Part shown: in pieces, positions 61,001 through 64,000 of the stretch
Position numbering within the stretch: position 1 is the stretch's first letter
Layout: every line of letters begins with the position of its first letter
Source of the DNA: Brachypodius melanocephalos
Lineage: Eukaryota > Chordata > Aves > Passeriformes > Pycnonotidae
NCBI GenBank assembly: GCA_013398615.1
Contig: VZSR01003807.1
Location: 18,180,777-18,244,776 of the forward strand
DNA: 64,000 bases
Direction: 5' to 3'
Made by a program: the position numbers and the translations under genes
The notes under the pieces: generated by a model
Databases searched by the model: none
What the model saw: only the letters and a program-made list of their open reading frames with translations
Told to the model about the DNA's origin: nothing

Positions 61001-64000
61001 AAATGCATGTTTAAAACTTGAATCTCTCAATGTAAAATAATGGTGTACTGAAAGAATTTAAAGGATAATGACAAAAATGCATGTTGTCCTGCATCCCATT
61101 CCCCATACCCTAGATGTCTAAGAAAGGAGCTAAATACAGCATGTCTAGTGACAGTGCTCATTGTCTGCAGCCATTATCATTTTGTGTGTTTCCTGACACA
61201 GGTGTGGTTTCTTTGTATTTAGTAAACTTTGTCTCCCAAATACTTGTTTAGACTCCTCTTGAGTCCCTGTAAGCTTTTAGTATTTACACCATTCCTTTGA
61301 CAAGGAGTGCCACATTTCAGCTTTGTGTTACATGAGGAATCGGCTCCTTCAGTTTCTTTTGAACCCAGATCCAGATAACATTTTTATTTAAAGTGATTAA
61401 GGCTGTTGGAAGATGCAGTGAGCAGTTGTTTCATATCTGATTTCTTCACGTTAGTCCTGATTTTTATGCATTTTGATGCATTTCCTCAGTCGTCTTACCT
61501 TGTTTACTTTGAGTTCAAGGCTGTTCCAAGAAGTGTACCATCCTTTTATTGGATGAAAAATGTTCTGCTACTTGGACCTCATAAAATCTGCCACTTCTTA
61601 AGAGCTATGATTATCCTCATTTTTTTCAGTTACCGGAGAGCCAGAGGATTTCCCAGATAATATATACCTGCATAAATTAAACATTCATTCTTACATTGTT
61701 TATTCAGTTAAATGTAAGCTCAGTGTTAAACATAACCTTGAGGCAATATATGTTTGTATGTGATTGCTTGTTTCTTTTTCAAGGATCTGTTTGAGCCACA
61801 GACTGCTTTGTTGAGATACGTGCTGGAACAACCGTATTCAAGGGATATGGTCTGCAATATGCTAGGTCTGAATAAGCAGGTACTGTACTGTGCTGGAACA
61901 CGTGATTTAATTCTGCATAGAATCTGCACTATTCTTTTTCTCTTTTCTTTGCTATAGCTAACTAAGCAAAACAGTTTAGGTACAGAGAGTGATTTTTTTT
62001 TTTTTTATGAGATCATGTTAGGTTAATTGGACACTGTTATTCCTATCATTTGTATATTGCTTTACGAATGTTAAATTGAAAAGTAGAGATTTAAAATATG
62101 ATTTTTTTTTGCATTGCTTTTTTTTCCTATAAGGCCAGCCTCAAGTACACCTTTGACAGACAGTAGGAGACTGGTTATTGTTTGTTGGTTTTTAAAGCGT
62201 TGTTGTAATCTGTTATATTGGAATGTTATAGTACTAGAATAGTTGAAAGCTGGGGTTTGTTTTGTTACATTTTTTCTTTTGAAACTTTAGAATTGGGGGG
62301 CTTAGTCTGACTTGGGGATCCTTGAGGCTGGCCTCATAGTCACTGTTTTGTCTTTTCTTTTTTTCTTCCTTTATTTTTGTTCTGTCCTGTCTTGTCCTGC
62401 CCATCCTCCAATGCTCTAGACCTTGAACATTGCTCAGGTATGTTCACAACCTTACTGTTGTATTGTGACTAACGATACGCTGGCCGCTTTGTAGCCACTG
62501 ATTCCAGGTAGAGAATACATGTACAGTCAGGGCTTGAAATTGGCAGGACCATTAGTCGAGGGCAAATTCTCACTACAATTCTCTAGACATGAGAGGTGTA
62601 GCAAAGAGCTGACAGTCAGTGGTCCTTTGATACTAAAATTTTTGTTGGAATGGACTGCTACCATCTCCCTTACCAGTCATAACTTTTACTTTGCTGGAAT
62701 TTTCAGATGAGGAGAGATTTTTAGTTCAGCATTTCTTTCCTTAAGCTGGTGGAAAAAACATCCACTGGACTTAATTGTAAAAATATAAGGCCGTAAATAC
62801 ATAATTTTAGAAAAGAAAGGTTTATTAGTGGAATTTTCTTACCATTAGGAAGCCTCTATAAAGAACTTCCCAACAGGCAATTACAATATTCTCAAATCTA
62901 GCTGAGAGAAGAGTAGTGCAGAATACCATACAAACAGTACTTCCTTAAAATTTTGACTGCTTGTTGAAATAAATAAACAACTGAGCAAGTCAACCAAGTG
63001 GACTTTTGCTTGAAATTTGAAATTATGGGTGTTATAGTTTATCCCTCATTACATTAATAATTGCCACACCTACTTTAAAAAAAAGTGTTTAAGATTTAAG
63101 ATAAAATAGCGTTGCTGTTTGCAATACTATAGTGAAGGTTGTGTCAGTGTTTCCATTTAAGAAACTTTTTTTAGGTTTGTAACTTGACTATAAAATTTAC
63201 ATGATCCTGAAACCTTGTGTACGTTTCCCAATGTAATGGAATACACCAGTGCATTTTCTGAACTGGGATAATGTTTTTGAATGCACAGATTCCTACATCT
63301 TGGCTGACAGTACTCTGTGTTATATATGACAATCTTTTGTACCTAGGACTTAAAGCAGCTGAAATGCTAAACCTTAGAATTGAGCTGCTAGGTTTACTGT
63401 TTAAATGAGTAGTATTTGTGTGTCTTTCTGTGTCTGCATTGAGTCGATAAGCCAAACCCTATTCATCTTGTAGCTGGTAAATAATACAAGATACAGACAA
63501 AAATTACATTGAACCCATTTTATTCTTCTAACTATGGATGGTCTGTCCTTTCATGTAAAAAAAAAAAAAAAAGTTAAAAATGCTGGGGTTTAACTCCTAC
63601 TTCACCATCTTCTGAAAGTAATTGAAGAAATAAAATATGTTAAATTACACTTTTTAAAATTTGTTTGCTAGTATAGGAATTCCTACACAAAGTTTCATCC
63701 TGGTGTGAACTTTTATGGCCAAGGAACAAACGTGAAGAATGTAGCTTATAAAGGAAATGCTGACAGAACATGAACTATAGCTGTGCTACTACAGTTACAC
63801 CAGTATAAAGATGTCGAAAATATGTGAGTTGAAAATACAGATACGGGGTGGGTGGTACAGTGGTACAGAAAAAGAAATATGTTCCATTAAAACGTTAATA
63901 TGCTCTGCATAAAACTGTGGAAAACATTAAAATTTTATTTGTTTTAAGGTACAAATTACCTTTGTGTTATATTTCAATTTGTTAATGTAGTCACCTGACG
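51780..64000 (+). CDS. MED23: Mediator complex subunit 23, 5' part (runs off the right edge)
   Basis: MED23 is a tail-module subunit of the nuclear Mediator complex, linking activators such as ELK1 and C/EBP factors to RNA polymerase II (family knowledge). Ten constitutive exons and one microexon are visible: 299 residues, or 305 with the microexon, out of about 1,370 in mammals. Recognisable stretches are METQLQSIFEEVV, KLISCLGAFRQFW, FLYDCLAMAVETGLLPPR, VRKIIGGVDYKGVRDLL, LLPAYFAVTEIRKLYPEGK and QPYSRDMVCNMLGLNKQ. The protein is helical-repeat-like with no catalytic site. ATGs at 51,780, 51,792 and 51,801 are all in frame; mammals appear to start at the second (MVPMETQ), so MAIPMVPMETQ is the longest likely N-terminus here. 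The next exon, expected to begin with HKQRCP, is not in the window. Confidence 0.96.
52365..53175 (-). mobile_element. CR1 LINE reverse-transcriptase-region fragment, minus orientation
   Basis: On the minus strand the segment 52,709-52,485 reads MKFSKCQILYLGQRNAGHKY and DLGVLVSSSS, matching the C-terminal part of the CR1 reverse transcriptase. The surrounding DNA up to about 53,175 continues it upstream with breaks. It lies in MED23 intron 1, antisense to MED23. Confidence 0.85.
54356..54410. repeat. Interrupted poly(A) tract
   Basis: A run of about 50 almost pure A bases with a few C interruptions lies in MED23 intron 1, about 230 bases before exon 2. It could be the tail of a decayed retroposon on the plus strand, but no body is recognised. 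Confidence 0.85.
54637..54668 (+). CDS. MED23: MED23 coding exon 2
   Basis: A 32-base exon encoding KTEVIEEAFPG, with acceptor CTTACAG and donor GTAAGT. Confidence 0.94.
54773..54860 (+). CDS. MED23: MED23 coding exon 3
   Basis: This exon encodes MFMDTPDDERTKLISCLGAF and RQFWSSLSQ. The donor is GTTAAC, a weak site with T at +3 and no G at +5. Confidence 0.94.
55648..55772 (+). CDS. MED23: MED23 coding exon 4
   Basis: This exon encodes ESHEQCVQWIVRFIHSQHSP and FLYDCLAMAVETGLLPP. It has a strong polypyrimidine tract and a GTAAGT donor. Confidence 0.96.
55913..56024 (+). CDS. MED23: MED23 coding exon 5
   Basis: This exon encodes LVCESLINSDTLEWERTQLW and KLVRKIIGGVDYK. The donor GTATCT is weak. 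Confidence 0.96.
56270..56760 (+). mobile_element. Candidate solo LTR in MED23 intron 5
   Basis: A TATA box (CTTATAAAAGG, near 56,664-56,674) is followed about 15-25 bases later by AATAAAGCC and about 55 bases of U5-like DNA ending ATTGCGACA. This is the compact promoter/poly(A) layout of a retroviral LTR. I could not fix the left end or a target-site duplication. It has no coding and is in the sense orientation with MED23. Confidence 0.45.
57143..57241 (+). CDS. MED23: MED23 coding exon 6
   Basis: This exon encodes GVRDLLKVILEKIVTIPNTV and SSAVVQQLLAARE. It is a phase-0 exon of 99 bases. Confidence 0.96.
57777..57878 (+). CDS. MED23: MED23 coding exon 7
   Basis: This exon encodes VVAYILERNACLLPAYFAVT and LYPEGKLPHW. 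It is a phase-0 exon of 102 bases. Confidence 0.96.
58821..58890 (+). CDS. MED23: MED23 coding exon 8
   Basis: This exon encodes LLGNLVSDFVDTFRPTARIN and SIC, with acceptor TCTCACCCAG and donor GTAAGA. Confidence 0.95.
60508..60620 (+). CDS. MED23: MED23 coding exon 9
   Basis: This exon encodes CSLLPVVNNSGAMCNSWKLD and LRFPLKGLLPYDK. The donor is GTACGC. Confidence 0.96.
61784..61879 (+). CDS. MED23: MED23 coding exon 10
   Basis: This exon encodes DLFEPQTALLRYVLEQPYSR and MVCNMLGLNKQ, then donor GTACTG. Confidence 0.96.
62420..62437 (+). CDS. MED23: MED23 18-base in-frame microexon (TLNIAQ)
   Basis: ACC TTG AAC ATT GCT CAG lies between a CTCTAG acceptor preceded by a long pyrimidine tract (about 62,340-62,417) and a GTATGT donor. 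It joins in phase 0 after LNKQ. It matches a six-residue difference that I recall between two human MED23 isoforms (1,368 and 1,374 residues). Inclusion is probably alternative. Confidence 0.8.

Larger units (their letters stand above)
51840..64000 (+). other. MED23: MED23 introns within the window
   Basis: Introns longer than 300 bases are 51,840-54,636, 54,861-55,647, 56,025-57,142, 57,242-57,776, 57,879-58,820, 58,891-60,507, 60,621-61,783 and 61,880-62,419, plus the incomplete one from 62,438 to the edge. Intron 1 holds the antisense CR1 and poly(A) tract, and intron 5 the candidate solo LTR. I recognise nothing else. Confidence 0.65.

Noticed and set aside
62438..64000. Next MED23 exon (expected HKQRCPVLED)
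   Set aside because: No frame in this stretch encodes it. It must lie beyond the right edge.

Overview
This 64 kb window is vertebrate nuclear DNA. It is almost certainly from a bird, and probably a songbird. The evidence is two multi-exon genes with GT-AG introns, repeated 3' ends of CR1 LINEs (the main avian retrotransposon) and an LTR of the avian ERVL type. The window carries two divergent protein-coding genes, ENPP3 and MED23, which are also divergent neighbours in other amniotes. There is no operon, phage, CRISPR or other prokaryote-like system, and I found no tRNA or rRNA gene.

Layout. Positions 1-9.2 kb are intergenic, downstream of ENPP3, and hold no gene I can support apart from one CR1 remnant. 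Positions 9,378-43,894 (minus strand) hold a complete 25-exon ENPP3, an ecto-nucleotide pyrophosphatase/phosphodiesterase. Every exon was joined by reading GT-AG junctions in phase. The spliced CDS totals 2,652 bases, giving 883 residues plus stop, and all catalytic zinc ligands and the catalytic threonine are intact. Positions 43.9-51.6 kb are the intergenic space between the two divergent starts. It is filled largely with repeats: a CR1, an ERVL-type LTR with a tRNA-Lys-like primer-binding site, a TA microsatellite and two more CR1 pieces. Positions 51.6-52.1 kb are a CpG island that forms the MED23 promoter. From 51,780 to the right edge (plus strand) lies the 5' part of MED23, a Mediator subunit. 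Ten constitutive exons and one 18-base in-frame microexon are visible, and the rest of the gene lies beyond the window.

The two genes have no known joint function. ENPP3 is a type II membrane ectoenzyme that hydrolyses extracellular nucleotides. MED23 is a nuclear transcription coactivator. Their promoters look different: ENPP3 has an octamer plus a TATA-like box, which suggests restricted expression, and MED23 has a TATA-less CpG island, which suggests housekeeping expression.

The most useful second-look items are the MED23 microexon, a two-tier perfect hairpin in an ENPP3 intron (16,201-16,248), a perfect 11-bp hairpin at the predicted ENPP3 cleavage site, the octamer/TATA arrangement of the ENPP3 promoter, the long ENPP3 cytoplasmic tail and the missing RGD in its first somatomedin-B domain. 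I did not find a convincing undescribed system.
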